Positions 9,994 to 19,283 of a DNA stretch of 64,000 bases are shown here, in pieces. Location: positions 102,762-166,761 of the forward strand of contig NZ_KB913037.1 in NCBI RefSeq assembly GCF_000384295.1, given 5' to 3'. This DNA is from Amycolatopsis balhimycina FH 1894 (GTDB lineage: Bacteria; Actinomycetota; Actinomycetes; Mycobacteriales; Pseudonocardiaceae). Each line of letters opens with the position of its first letter. Position 1 is the first letter of the stretch. The notes under the pieces were generated by a model. That model was given only the letters and a program-made list of their open reading frames with translations, was not told where the DNA came from and made no database searches. Both the position numbers and the translations under genes were made by a program.

Positions 9994-11204
9994 CCTTGCC
10001 CTCCTCGTCCGGGCGTGCTCGAAGGCTGCCAGCGCACGGGCAGCGCGTGCAGGCCGAACAGCGTGCCGTCGTACTTGAACGGCAGCTCCTCCAGGGGAGC
10101 GTCGATCCGGAGCGTCGGCACCCGCTCGAACAGCGTCTTGTACACCGCGGCCATCTCGGCCCGGACCAGGTTCTGGCCCAGGCACTGGTGCACGCCGAAG
10201 CCGAACGCGACGTGGTTGCGGGCCGGGCGGTCCGGCTTGAACTCGTGCGGGCAGGCGAACGCGTTCGTGTCGTGGTTGGCCGCGGCGATCAGCGGGATCA
10301 GGCCCTCGCCCGCGCGGATCAGCCGGCCGCCTATCTCGACGTCCTCGACGGCGGTGCGCATGGCCACCAGGTCGGCCACGGAGTGGTAGCGGACCAGCTC
10401 CTCGACCACCCGCTCGTCCCCGATCCACCGGGGGTTGGCCAGCAGCGTCACCACGCCCAGCGAGATGTTGTTGGCCGTGGTCTCGTGCCCGGCGATCAGC
10501 AGCAGCATGACGACGCCGGACATCTCCTGGGGCGTGATGGCCCCGGTGGCGAGGATCCGGGTGATCAGGTCGTCGCCGGGCCACTTCTGCTTGATGCCGA
10601 TCAGCCGGGTGATGTAGCGCAGCAGCTGCCGGACCGCATCCGCGCGCTCCTCCTCGGTGCTCCGCTGCAGGTTGACCAGGATCTTGGTCTTGGCCTCGAA
10701 GAAGGGCCGGTCGTCGCCGGGTACGCCCAGCATGGCCGAGATCACCAGTGAGGGCACCGCCAGCGCGAAGTCCTCGACCAGGTCGGCCCGGCCGTCCTTG
10801 GCCAGCAACGCCTCCACGCACTCGTCCACCGTGCGCTGGATCAGCGGCTGCCAGGCCCGGATCCGGCGGACCGAGAACTCCGGGATCAGCGCCTTGCGGA
10901 ACCGGTCGTGCTCGGGCGGGTCGAGACCGACGAACCAGCCGGGGATCTCGTTCTGGGTCGGCACCCCACCGGTCCGGCCGACCTTGGGGAAGCCCTCGTT
11001 CTCCGGGTTCGCGCTGATCCGGCGGTCGGTCAGCACGGCCCGCACGTCCTCGTGCCGGGAAACCAGCCAGACCGGCTGGCCGGTGGCCAGCGTGGTGCGG
11101 ACCAGGCCGGGCCGTTCGCGGTAACCGGCGTAGGCCGCGGGCGGGAAGGACTCGCCCGGTCGCCGCACCGGGAAGTCGACCATGGGGGTGTCGGTGCTCG
11201 TCAT
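9990..11204 (-). CDS. Cytochrome P450, CYP105-like
   Basis: A 404-residue P450 with textbook motifs: I-helix AGHETT (238-243), EELVR for ExxR, and heme loop FGFGVHQCLG with Cys341. The near-end FKYDGTLFGLHALPVRW and the loop residues after Cys (QNLVRAE) are what I associate with the CYP105 family, which includes many macrolide-tailoring enzymes. The ATG at 11204 lies after CGGAAAG; a second ATG at 11183 is possible but has no better ribosome site. A short tail (QPSSTPGRGGQG) extends past the usual P450 end. It lies 35 bp after the aminotransferase and overlaps the small Cys gene by 4 bp. It likely hydroxylates or further oxidises the aglycone; the position is not predictable from sequence. 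Confidence 0.94.
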   Translation of the reverse strand: MTSTDTPMVDFPVRRPGESFPPAAYAGYRERPGLVRTTLATGQPVWLVSRHEDVRAVLTDRRISANPENEGFPKVGRTGGVPTQNEIPGWFVGLDPPEHDRFRKALIPEFSVRRIRAWQPLIQRTVDECVEALLAKDGRADLVEDFALAVPSLVISAMLGVPGDDRPFFEAKTKILVNLQRSTEEERADAVRQLLRYITRLIGIKQKWPGDDLITRILATGAITPQEMSGVVMLLLIAGHETTANNISLGVVTLLANPRWIGDERVVEELVRYHSVADLVAMRTAVEDVEIGGRLIRAGEGLIPLIAAANHDTNAFACPHEFKPDRPARNHVAFGFGVHQCLGQNLVRAEMAAVYKTLFERVPTLRIDAPLEELPFKYDGTLFGLHALPVRWQPSSTPGRGGQG

Positions 11205-11239
11205 CGCACTTTCCGTTAGGCAGAGGGGGATCGGAGGGG

Positions 11240-12295
11240 TCAGGCGGCGTAGAACTGCCGCACCTTGCCGGTGATGAACTCCTGGTCGCTCGCGGTCAGC
11301 CCGACGTAGGTGGGCAGGTAGCAGCCGTCCGCGGCGAACCGGGAGGCGTTGAGCGCGGGCCAAGACGGGTCGAAGTAGCCGGGCTGGCGGCTCATCGGCT
11401 TGAAGAACAGCCGGGTCTCGATGCCCTCCGCGGCCAGGTGGTCCCGCAGCTCCTCGCGGCGCTCGGCCCGCACGTCGTACATCCACAGGACGTCCCGGGG
11501 CGGCATCAGCGTGATGCCGTCGATCCCGGCCAGGCCCTCGTCGTAGCGCCGTTCGATCTCCTTGCGCGCGGCCAGCAGCTCGTCCAGCCGCTCGGTCTGG
11601 GCCAGCGCCACCGCGGCCTGCATGTCGGTCATCCGGAAGTTGTAGGCCAGCTTCTTGTGCAGGAACGAGTGGTCGTCGGAGAAGGCCATGCCCCGCAGGT
11701 GCGCGATCTGACCGGCCAGCCGGGCGTCGTCGGTCAGGCAGATGCCGCCTTCGCCGGCGGTGATGATCTTGTTGGCGTAGAGCGAGAAACACGCGATGTC
11801 GCCGACCGGGCGGACCCCGTGCGCCTCGGCCGAGTCCTCCACCACGTACAGGTTGTACTCGTAGGCCAGCCGCATGATCGGGTCCATGTCGCAGCGGCGG
11901 CCGTAGATGTGCACCGGCATGAGCACCTTGGTGCGCGGGGTGATCTTCTCCTCGATCCGGGCGACGTCGAGGTTCAGGTCGTCCCCGCAGTCGACGAACA
12001 CCGGCGTCGCCCCGGTGTAGGTGACCGCCCAGGCACTGGCGATCATGGTGAACTCCGGCACGATCACCTCGTCGCCCGGGCCGACGCCGAGCGCCCGCAG
12101 CGCCAGGGTGAGGGCGGTGGTGCCGGAGGAACAGGCGACGCCGTGCGCGACGCCGTTGTAGTCGGCGAAAGCACGCTCGAAGCGGCGCACGTGCGGTCCC
12201 TGCGAGGAGATCCAGCCGTCGCTGATCCCCTCGGTGACGTACTCGAGTTCCCGGCCGGTCAGGCTGGGCCGGGACACGGAATAGGTGTAGGCCAC
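11240..12295 (-). CDS. DegT/DnrJ/EryC1-family sugar aminotransferase (mycosamine/perosamine-synthase-like)
   Basis: A 351-residue PLP enzyme that should transaminate a nucleotide-bound keto-deoxy sugar. A GTG at 12295 follows AGGAGCGAAAAGACC, 14 bp after the glycosyltransferase stop; no ATG lies near, so the GTG is preferred. The fold signature is clear: SGTTALTLAL for phosphate binding, EVIVPEFTM, VVEDSAEAHG (cofactor Asp) and Lys176 in ANKIITAGEGG as the Schiff-base lysine. The length is normal for the family. The N-terminal start (YTYSVSRPSLTGRELEYV) and the adjacent glycosyltransferase resemble GDP-3-keto-6-deoxymannose aminotransferases such as NysDII/AmphDII, making mycosamine the best guess. 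Other genes needed for the sugar (4,6-dehydratase and so on) are not in this window. Confidence 0.92.
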   Translation of the reverse strand: MAYTYSVSRPSLTGRELEYVTEGISDGWISSQGPHVRRFERAFADYNGVAHGVACSSGTTALTLALRALGVGPGDEVIVPEFTMIASAWAVTYTGATPVFVDCGDDLNLDVARIEEKITPRTKVLMPVHIYGRRCDMDPIMRLAYEYNLYVVEDSAEAHGVRPVGDIACFSLYANKIITAGEGGICLTDDARLAGQIAHLRGMAFSDDHSFLHKKLAYNFRMTDMQAAVALAQTERLDELLAARKEIERRYDEGLAGIDGITLMPPRDVLWMYDVRAERREELRDHLAAEGIETRLFFKPMSRQPGYFDPSWPALNASRFAADGCYLPTYVGLTASDQEFITGKVRQFYAA

Positions 12296-12309
12296 GGTCT
12301 TTTCGCTCC

Positions 12310-13689
12310 TCAGGCCAGCGCGGGCAGCTTCATCAGCAGATCGGCGGCGGTGCGCCGCCCGCCCGCGGCCTGCAGCAGCGCGGACATGTGGGCGGCCCGC
12401 TCGGTGAACGACGGCTCGGTCAGCACGCGGGTCAGCTTGTCCACGACGTCGTCCGGATCCACCGTGTGCGGCTGGTCCACCGTCAGGCCGGCACCCAGGC
12501 TCTCGGCCCGCACCGCCTGGTCGTAGCAGTCCACCCACAGCGGGCGGGAGACCAAGGGCTTCCCGAAGTAGAGGCCCTCGTGGTAGGCGTTCCCGCCGGC
12601 GTGGTTGAAGAACACCCGGACCTTGGGGTGGGCCAGCACGTCGAGCTGGGACGGCAGCCAGCCTTCGATCCGCAGGTTGGCCGGCAGCGTACCGGCCGGC
12701 GGCAGCAGGTGCTGCTGCTCCCTGGGCAGCTTCCACAGGAACTGGTGCGCGCTCATCCGCCGGGCCACCTCGACCAGCGCGGTCACCTGGTCCCGGGTCA
12801 GCCGGGTGATCGTGCCGAAACCCAGGTATACCACGGATTCCTGGGCGTCCAGCCAGTCGGTGATGCTGCGGTCGCCGGGTGCCTGCGGCAGGTCGGGAAC
12901 GAGCGCGCCGACCAGTTTCACCTTCTCCGGCAAGTCGAAGGGGTAGTCCAGTTCGGCCACGGAGAAGCACAGCACCAGCTCGGCGTGGTCGATCCGGGCC
13001 ATCGCCTTGGCGGCCTCCGGCGCGATGCCGAGCTGCTTGCGGATTTCGCCGCCCTGCTTGAGCACTTTGGACATCCGGGGATTGGCGAACATGAGGACGG
13101 TGCGCAGCTTGAACAGGCGGTTGGCCAGCTGCTGGGCCGCGCTCATCGGGTACGGCAGGCCCGAGCGCGGTACGGGGAAGTCGCGTGGTGTGTAGGACTT
13201 GCTGAACGGGATGTTCCCGGTCAGCACGTTGCTGGGCAGGAACGGCACGGTCGGCACGAACGGGATGCCCTTGGTGATGGCCAGGTTGATCGCGAACGTG
13301 CACATCACGTCGACCACCATCAGCGCGGGCCGCACCTGCTCCACCACGGCCTCGAGCCGGCGGTACTTGCCGACTTGCAGGCTGGGGTCGTAGGAGTGCT
13401 CGATCAGCGCCTTGGTGGCCTTGAACCGGGAGCGCTGGGTGACCGCCGCGTACACCTCGTCGTCCCAGGTGACCGCGGACAGCTCCGGTACCGGGTCGCC
13501 GAGCGAGGCGAACCGCACCTCGCTGCGGGCGGACAGGGCGGTGACCTCCGCCCGCCGGTGTTCGTCGGTGGCGAACCAGAGGTCTTCGGTGCCGCGGGCG
13601 GCCAGCTCGCCTGCCAGCACCAGCAGCGGGTTCAACAGCCCGCTCTCCGGTAGGCCGACGAAGAGAATGGGGCGCTGGGCGGTGTCCAT
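12310..13689 (-). CDS. Macrolide amino-sugar glycosyltransferase (GT-B, GT1 type)
   Basis: A 459-residue GT-B enzyme expected to attach the activated amino sugar to the released aglycone in the cytosol. The ATG at 13689 follows AAGGGAAGG. The C-terminal nucleotide-sugar site is clear: [17 protein letters not shown] with His363, then WVDCYDQA, the D-Q pair of GT1 enzymes. The N-terminal acceptor loop reads [14 protein letters not shown]; the usual catalytic His of the GHxxP loop is Leu here. From memory this N-terminus is shared with polyene mycosaminyl transferases (NysDI/AmphDI). It is the first gene of the - strand operon and is divergent from PKS C across 257 bp, the same neighbourhood nysDI and nysA have. 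Confidence in the GT function is high, in the sugar identity moderate. Confidence 0.92.
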   Translation of the reverse strand: MDTAQRPILFVGLPESGLLNPLLVLAGELAARGTEDLWFATDEHRRAEVTALSARSEVRFASLGDPVPELSAVTWDDEVYAAVTQRSRFKATKALIEHSYDPSLQVGKYRRLEAVVEQVRPALMVVDVMCTFAINLAITKGIPFVPTVPFLPSNVLTGNIPFSKSYTPRDFPVPRSGLPYPMSAAQQLANRLFKLRTVLMFANPRMSKVLKQGGEIRKQLGIAPEAAKAMARIDHAELVLCFSVAELDYPFDLPEKVKLVGALVPDLPQAPGDRSITDWLDAQESVVYLGFGTITRLTRDQVTALVEVARRMSAHQFLWKLPREQQHLLPPAGTLPANLRIEGWLPSQLDVLAHPKVRVFFNHAGGNAYHEGLYFGKPLVSRPLWVDCYDQAVRAESLGAGLTVDQPHTVDPDDVVDKLTRVLTEPSFTERAAHMSALLQAAGGRRTAADLLMKLPALA

Positions 13690-13946
13690 GGGAACTGCCT
13701 TCCCTTGTCGCGGTCATCCGGCCGGCGGGGGAATCACCCGACGTCCCCGCGGCCGGACCTCGTGCTGCTGTGGCGGGTCAGCCCGAAGTGTGCGCCGGTA
13801 CGCCCAGGGAAAACCCCAGCTCTGGCCGGAATACCGGCTGCTCGGCGCGGCAGCGGGCGGCCTTTGGGAAAAAGTACAGTCGGGCCGCTCATACAGTCGC
13901 CAATCGGAGCCGTGGCAAGACCTACGAGGTTCGAGGTGGTCGAGTG
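13690..13946. promoter_or_regulatory. Divergent promoter region between the glycosyltransferase operon and PKS C
   Basis: A 257-bp gene-free stretch that must hold the promoters of both transcription units. Visible elements are: a PimM-like 16-mer at 13804-13819; a palindrome GCCGGAATACCGGC at 13825-13838; a direct repeat TACAGTCG at 13875-13882 and 13892-13899, 17 bp apart; and GGGAA/TTCCC arms at 13690-13704 next to the glycosyltransferase start. I cannot place -10/-35 boxes with confidence. Confidence 0.6.
13804..13819. promoter_or_regulatory. PAS-LuxR (PimM-type) operator candidate
   Basis: CCAGGGAAAACCCCAG matches 14 of 16 positions of CTVGGGAWWTCCCBAG, the PimM consensus as I remember it; the reverse complement also matches at 14 of 16. 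The site is centred about 135 bp upstream of the PKS C start and about 122 bp upstream of the glycosyltransferase start. PimM-type regulators control polyene macrolide clusters. No such regulator gene is in this window. Confidence 0.45.
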
Positions 13947-15640
13947 ATGGGCAGTGCAGCAGGGGACCAGGCAGCCGGCGGCGATCCGGCAGCCGGTGGT
14001 GGCCGGGCCGGGTTCCTGCCGGTGCTGCTGTCCGCATCGGAGCCCGGCGTGCTGGCCGAGCAGGCCGCGGCCTGGGGGGCCGTGCTGGAGTCCGGGGCGG
14101 CCGTGCGGGACGTCGCGTTCTCCGCGGCCACCGGCCGCAGCGGGCTGCGGCACCGCGCCGCGGTGCTGGGCGCGGACCGGGCGGAACTGCTGGCCGGGCT
14201 GGCCGGCCTCGGCGGCGCCATGCGCGGGGAAGCCGGGCACGGCGGCTTGGCCTTCGTGTTCTCCGGCCAGGGCGCGCAACGGCTCGGCATGGGCCGGGAG
14301 CTGCACCGGTGTTTCCCGGTGTTCACGGCGGCCTTCGACGCGGCTTGCGCGGAACTGGACCGGCACCTCGACCGTCCACTGAAGACCGTCCTGTGGGCCG
14401 CGCCCGGCTCCGCGGAGGCGGAGCTGCTCGATCACACCCGCTACACCCAGCCCGCGCTGTTCGCGTTCCAGGTCGCGTTGTTCCGGTTGCTGGAGTCCTG
14501 GGGGCTGCGCCCGGACGTGGTGACCGGTCACTCGATCGGCGAGCTGGCCGCCGCACACGTCGGCGGGGTCTGGTCACTGGCCGACGCCGCCCGGCTGGCC
14601 GCCCACCGCGGCCGGCTGATGGAAGAACTGCCGGACGGCGGGGCCATGGTCGCCGTGGCGGCCGGCGAGGAGCAGGTCCGCCCGGTGCTGGCCGGGCACG
14701 AGCACGAGCTGTGCGTCGGCGCGGTGAACGCGCCGGGCTCGGTGGTGCTCTCCGGCGCGACCGACGCCGTCCTGGCCGCGCAGCGGCAGCTGCGTGAGCG
14801 GGGCCACCGCACCCGGAGGCTGGCGGTCAACCGGGCCTTCCACTCCCCGCTGGTGGAGCCCGCCCTGGCTGGGCTGCGGGAGGTCGCCGAATCCTTGACC
14901 TACCACGACGTGCGGCTCACCGCGGTGTCCACGCTGACCGGTGCGCAGGTGACCGACGACGACTGGACCAGCCCGGAGTACTGGGTGCGCCAGGCCCGCG
15001 GCGCGGTCCGCTTCGCCGGCGCCGTCGGCACCCTGCGCGAGCTCGGCGTGACCGCGGTGCTCGAGCTGAGCGCGGACGCGGTGCTTTCCGCCCAGGCCGC
15101 CGAGTCGCTGTCCGGCGCCGGCGTGGCGGTGGCCGCGCTGCGGGCCGGACAGGACGAGGAGCGCGCGCTGGTGACCGCGCTGGCCGAGCTGCACGTGCAC
15201 GGTGCCGGCCCGGACTGGGCCGCGTTCTTCGCCGATCGCCCCGCCCGCCGGCTGCCGCTGCCCGTCGGCGCACCCGCCCCGGCCGCGGCGGTCGAGACCC
15301 CGGTCGCGGTGGACAGCCCGCTGGCCCGCGAACTGACCGGGCTGCCGGCCGCCGACCGGGTGCCGCACCTGGTCGCGCTGGTCGCCCGCGAGGCGGCCGC
15401 GCTGCTGGCCGCCGACGGCTCCGGCCCCGAGGGTGACCTGGACCCGGGTCGCGACTTCGCCGACCTCGGCTTCGACTCGCTGCGCGTGGTACGGCTGCGA
15501 GACCGGCTGGCCGACGCCACCGGGCTCGCCCTGCCCGCGTCCCTGGCCTTCGACCACCCGACGCCCACCGGGCTGGCCGAGTTCCTCGCCGGCGCCCTGC
15601 TCGGCACCGGGAGCGACGAGCGGGCCACGCCCGCGCCGCG
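13947..15640 (+). other. PKS C loading didomain AT-ACP
   Basis: The AT spans about residues 85-430 and the ACP about 465-550. No KSQ domain precedes the AT, so the starter should be loaded directly as an acyl-CoA rather than made by decarboxylation. The catalytic Ser196 (GHSIGE) and the final His of RAFH are present, but the first His of the malonyl motif is Arg. The Arg that contacts extender carboxylates in malonyl-type ATs appears retained (HRGRLME), which is unusual for a monocarboxylic loader. The ACP reads [12 protein letters not shown]. The starter identity is not predictable. Confidence 0.85.
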
Positions 15641-18600
15641 GCGGTTCTCCGACGACCCCATCGCCATCGTCGGCATGGCCTGCCGCCTGCCCGCCGGGGT
15701 GCGGTCCCCCGAGGACCTCTGGGACTTGGTCGCCGGCGGGATCGACGCCACCACGGAGTTCCCGGCGGACCGCGGCTGGCAGCTCGACGGCGGGCACGCC
15801 CGCGGCGGGTTCCTCGAGGACGCCACCGGATTCGACGCCGGCTTCTTCGGCATCGCGCCGCGTGAAGCGCTGGCCATGGACCCGCAGCAGCGGCAGCTGC
15901 TCGAGGTGGCGTGGGAAGCGCTGGAACGGGCGGGCATCGATCCGGCCGGGCTGCGCGGCAGCGCCACGGGCGTGTTCGTGGGCACCAACGGCCAGAGTTA
16001 CGCCGCCGTCGCCGGCAACGCCGCCGAGGACCTCCAGGGCCACACCGGCACCGGCCTGGCCGCCAGCGTGCTGTCCGGCCGGGTGTCCTACACCCTGGGG
16101 CTGGAGGGGCCCGCGGTGAGCGTGGACACCGCCTGCTCGTCGTCGCTGGTTTCCCTGCACCTCGCCGCGCAGGCCCTGCGCAACGGGGAGTGCGGCCTGG
16201 CGCTGACCGGCGGCGTGACCGTGATGGCCACCCCGCACAAGTTCGGCGAGTTCGCCCGCCAGGGCGGCCTGTCCTCGGACGGCCGCTGCAAGTCCTACGG
16301 CGACGACGCCGACGGTGTCGGCTGGGCCGAAGGCGTCGGTGTGCTGGTGGTGGAGCGGCTGTCGGACGCCCGGCGCAATGGTCACGAGGTGCTGGCGGTC
16401 GTTCGCGGGTCCGCGGTCAACCAGGATGGTGCGTCCAACGGCTTGACCGCGCCGAACGGTCCGTCGCAGCAGCGGGTGATCCGGCAGGCGCTGGCGTCGG
16501 CCGGCTTGTCCCCATCGGACGTCGACGCGGTCGAGGGGCACGGCACCGGCACGAAGCTGGGTGACCCGATCGAAGCCCAGGCGCTGCTCGCGACCTATGG
16601 CCAGGATCGGGAAACCCCGCTGTGGCTGGGCTCGTTGAAGTCCAACATCGGGCACGCCCAAGCCGCGGCCGGGGTGGCCGGCGTGATCAAGATGGTCATG
16701 GCGATACGGCACGGTGTGCTGCCGCCGACCCTGTACGCCGGCACGCCGTCGTCCCGGGTGGACTGGAACGCGGGTGCCATCCGCCTGCTGACCGAGCGGG
16801 TCGGCTGGCCCGCGACCGACCGGCCGCGCCGGGCGGGGGTGTCCTCCTTCGGGATCAGCGGCACCAACGCCCACGTCGTCATCGAAGCACCCGAGCCGGT
16901 CGAGCCGGAGCCGGAGCCGGCCGAGGCGCCGGTTCCGTTCGTGCTGTCGGCCAAGACGCCGGACGCGCTGCGGGACCAGGCCGCCGCGCTGGCCGCGCAC
17001 CTCGACGCGCACGAGCCGAACCCGGTGGACGTGGCCTGGTCCCTGGTGGCCTCCCGGGCGGCGTTCGACCACGCCGCGGTGTTCACCGACCGCGAGTCGC
17101 TGCGGGCCGGCCGCCCGGCCGCGACCGGCATCCGCGGCCGCGGCAAGCTCGCGGTGCTGTTCTCGGGCCAGGGCGCGCAGCGGGCGGGGATGGGCCGTGA
17201 GCTGTCCGCTCGCTATCCGGTGTTCGCGGCCGCGCTGGACGAGGTACTGTCCACATTGGACATCGATGGCCTGCGTGCCGCGATGGGGACCGGGGACGGC
17301 CTGGACCGGACCGAATACACCCAGCCGGCGTTGTTCGCGGTCGAGGTGGCGCTGTACCGGCTGGTCGAGTCATGGGGTGTGAAGCCCGATTACGTGGCCG
17401 GGCACAGCGTCGGCGAGATCAGCGCGGCCCACGTTTCGGGTGTGCTGTCGCTGGCTGACGCCGGTGCGCTGGTGGCTGCCCGTGGCCGGTTGATGCAGGC
17501 GTTGCCCGCCGGCGGGGCGATGCTGGCGGTGCGGGCTGCCGAGGCCGAGGCGCTGGCGTGGATCGAGGGAACCGACGTCTCGATCGCCGCGGTGAACGGG
17601 CCGGACGCGGTGGTGCTGGCCGGGCCGGAAGCGGCGGTGCTGGCGCTCGCGGAGGGCCGGCGGGCCAAGCGGCTGCCGGTGTCGCACGCGTTCCACTCCG
17701 GACTCATGGACCCGATGCTGGACGAGTTCGCCGAAGTCGTGCGGGGGCTGGGGTTCCACCCCCCGGAGATCCCGGTGGTCTCCACCCTGACCGGTGAGCC
17801 GGCCACCGGGTTCGACGCCGGATATTGGGTCCGGCACGCGCGGGAGACCGTCCGGTTCGCCGACGGGCTGGCCACGCTGCAGGGCCAGGGGGTGCGGACG
17901 TTCGTCGAGCTCGGTCCGGATGCGACGTTGACCACGCACGTGGCCGGGTTCGCCGAGGTGGCCGGGATCGCCGTGCTGCGCAAGGGCCACCCCGAGGAGG
18001 AGAGTCTCCTGCGGGCGCTGGGGGCGATGCACGTGCGGGGCGTCCGGATCGACTGGGCGGCCTTCTTCGCGCCGTACCGGCCGCGCACGGTCCCGTTGCC
18101 CACGTACGCCTTCCAGCACGAGCGCTACTGGCCGACGCCCAAGCCGATCGCCTCGGACGCGTCCGGCCTGGGCCAGCAGACCACCGGGCACCCGGTGCTC
18201 GGCGCCGCCGTCACCCTCCCGGACTCCGCCGGCGTGGTGCTGACCGGGGTCCTTTCGGTGCGCACGCACCCGTGGCTGGCCGAGCACCGGCCGGACGGCC
18301 GGATCACCTTCCCGGCCAACGCTTTCCCGGAATTGGTGATCCGCGCCGGCGACGAGCTGGGCTGCGGCGCGCTCGGCGAGCTGATCGTGCGATCGCCCCT
18401 GGTGCTGTCCGAGCAGGACGCGGTGCAGGTCCAGGTGCACGTGGGCGCGGAGCGGGCCGGGAGCCGCCCGTTCGTGCTGCGCTCCCGCACCGGCGCGGAC
18501 GACTGGACCGAGCACGCCACCGGCCACCTCGGCCGGCCCGCGGTCCCGGCCGTCACCGGCATGGAGTGGCCGCCCGCCGACGCCGAGCTCGTGACCGCCG

Positions 18601-19283
18601 CCGGACCCGGTGTCCGCGGCGTCCGGACTCGCGGCTCGGAGGTGTTCGCGGAGGTGGAAGGGCCGGCCGAGGACGGCTGGGGTCTGCATCCCGCGCTGCT
18701 GGACAGCGCGCTGCACGCGCTGGCTTCGGGCGGGGCCGCCGGTGGCTTCGCCCACCGCTGGCGCCGCACCACCCTGCACGCCACCGGCGCCACCGTGCTG
18801 CGGGTCCGGCTGGCCGGCACCGACCTCGTCGCCGTCGACCCGCACGGCGCACCCGTCCTCACCGCCGAGCTGGACCTGGACCCCGAGCCGGTCCGGCCGG
18901 ACGCCGACCGCCGGACCCTCTACCGCATCGACTGGCTGCCGACGTCGGCCGCGGCGTCCGCGAGCCGGCCGATCCTGGTCGGCCCCGACCCCTACGATCT
19001 CGACGCCGGCCGGCGGGTGCCCGGCCTGGCCGAGATCCGGGACGGCTCGGCGCCGGTGCTGGTCGCGTTCTCCGGTGACGACGCCGACGAGTGCGTCTCC
19101 GCGCACGACCTGAGCTGCCGCGCGCTGGCCGTGGCCCAGGAGTGGCTGGCGGAGCCCCGCTTCGGCGGCGCCACGCTGACCGTGGTGCCCGCGGTGTGTG
19201 GTCCGGCACGGACGTGGCCGCGTCGGCGGTGTGGGGCCTGGTGCGCTCGGCGCAGTCGGAGCACCCCGGCCGGTTCCGCCTGA
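13947..19283 (+). CDS. PKS C, 5' portion (loading AT-ACP and module 1 up to a frameshift)
   Basis: This frame reads 1778 residues, of which the first 1747 are PKS. The ATG at 13947 (or the adjacent GTG at 13944) follows GAGGTGG. The loading AT has Ser196 (GHSIGE) and RAFH at 296-299; the loading ACP has Ser511 (GFDSL). Module 1 follows: KS Cys730, AT Ser1154 with HAFH, DH-like region with His1447, and the start of the KR structural subdomain. After TLTVV the frame leaves the PKS alignment, reads 31 unrelated residues and stops at 19283. The PKS continues in another frame from about 19190, and the parallel region of module 3 reads [11 protein letters not shown] without a break. A one-base loss at 19187/19188 explains this. 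This gene begins the assembly line: its first domain is an AT with no KS before it. Confidence 0.9.
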   Translation: MGSAAGDQAAGGDPAAGGGRAGFLPVLLSASEPGVLAEQAAAWGAVLESGAAVRDVAFSAATGRSGLRHRAAVLGADRAELLAGLAGLGGAMRGEAGHGGLAFVFSGQGAQRLGMGRELHRCFPVFTAAFDAACAELDRHLDRPLKTVLWAAPGSAEAELLDHTRYTQPALFAFQVALFRLLESWGLRPDVVTGHSIGELAAAHVGGVWSLADAARLAAHRGRLMEELPDGGAMVAVAAGEEQVRPVLAGHEHELCVGAVNAPGSVVLSGATDAVLAAQRQLRERGHRTRRLAVNRAFHSPLVEPALAGLREVAESLTYHDVRLTAVSTLTGAQVTDDDWTSPEYWVRQARGAVRFAGAVGTLRELGVTAVLELSADAVLSAQAAESLSGAGVAVAALRAGQDEERALVTALAELHVHGAGPDWAAFFADRPARRLPLPVGAPAPAAAVETPVAVDSPLARELTGLPAADRVPHLVALVAREAAALLAADGSGPEGDLDPGRDFADLGFDSLRVVRLRDRLADATGLALPASLAFDHPTPTGLAEFLAGALLGTGSDERATPAPRRFSDDPIAIVGMACRLPAGVRSPEDLWDLVAGGIDATTEFPADRGWQLDGGHARGGFLEDATGFDAGFFGIAPREALAMDPQQRQLLEVAWEALERAGIDPAGLRGSATGVFVGTNGQSYAAVAGNAAEDLQGHTGTGLAASVLSGRVSYTLGLEGPAVSVDTACSSSLVSLHLAAQALRNGECGLALTGGVTVMATPHKFGEFARQGGLSSDGRCKSYGDDADGVGWAEGVGVLVVERLSDARRNGHEVLAVVRGSAVNQDGASNGLTAPNGPSQQRVIRQALASAGLSPSDVDAVEGHGTGTKLGDPIEAQALLATYGQDRETPLWLGSLKSNIGHAQAAAGVAGVIKMVMAIRHGVLPPTLYAGTPSSRVDWNAGAIRLLTERVGWPATDRPRRAGVSSFGISGTNAHVVIEAPEPVEPEPEPAEAPVPFVLSAKTPDALRDQAAALAAHLDAHEPNPVDVAWSLVASRAAFDHAAVFTDRESLRAGRPAATGIRGRGKLAVLFSGQGAQRAGMGRELSARYPVFAAALDEVLSTLDIDGLRAAMGTGDGLDRTEYTQPALFAVEVALYRLVESWGVKPDYVAGHSVGEISAAHVSGVLSLADAGALVAARGRLMQALPAGGAMLAVRAAEAEALAWIEGTDVSIAAVNGPDAVVLAGPEAAVLALAEGRRAKRLPVSHAFHSGLMDPMLDEFAEVVRGLGFHPPEIPVVSTLTGEPATGFDAGYWVRHARETVRFADGLATLQGQGVRTFVELGPDATLTTHVAGFAEVAGIAVLRKGHPEEESLLRALGAMHVRGVRIDWAAFFAPYRPRTVPLPTYAFQHERYWPTPKPIASDASGLGQQTTGHPVLGAAVTLPDSAGVVLTGVLSVRTHPWLAEHRPDGRITFPANAFPELVIRAGDELGCGALGELIVRSPLVLSEQDAVQVQVHVGAERAGSRPFVLRSRTGADDWTEHATGHLGRPAVPAVTGMEWPPADAELVTAAGPGVRGVRTRGSEVFAEVEGPAEDGWGLHPALLDSALHALASGGAAGGFAHRWRRTTLHATGATVLRVRLAGTDLVAVDPHGAPVLTAELDLDPEPVRPDADRRTLYRIDWLPTSAAASASRPILVGPDPYDLDAGRRVPGLAEIRDGSAPVLVAFSGDDADECVSAHDLSCRALAVAQEWLAEPRFGGATLTVVPAVCGPARTWPRRRCGAWCARRSRSTPAGSA
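19186..19190 (+). other. Apparent one-base deletion (frameshift) in PKS C
   Basis: Observed GTG CCC GCG GTG TGT; the homologous module 3 site and the expected protein TRGVWSG require GTG ACC CGC GGT GTG TGG. Either an A is missing after 19187 or one C is missing from a CCCC run. Restoring one base joins both parts into a single frame from 13947 to 36865. It falls in the KR structural subdomain of module 1. It may be a sequencing error or a real mutation. Confidence 0.9.

Noticed and set aside
8350..13689. TTA leucine codons as a sign of bldA control
   Set aside because: The TAA/TTA triplets I noticed in this region are out of frame (for example CGT TAC, GGT TAC) or part of a stop codon.
13705..13947. 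An 80-codon + strand open frame in the divergent promoter region
   Set aside because: Arg/Pro-rich, no clear ribosome site, and it overlaps regulatory palindromes; better read as promoter DNA.
19091..19190. ATG at 19091 as the true start of a separate downstream PKS protein
   Set aside because: The first 33 residues from it are out of frame with the KR structural region and have no docking helix or ribosome site.
19180..19200. Programmed -1 frameshifting as an explanation for the PKS C frame change
   Set aside because: GTG CCC GCG offers no X XXY YYZ slippery heptamer, and a restored base fits the module 3 copy exactly.
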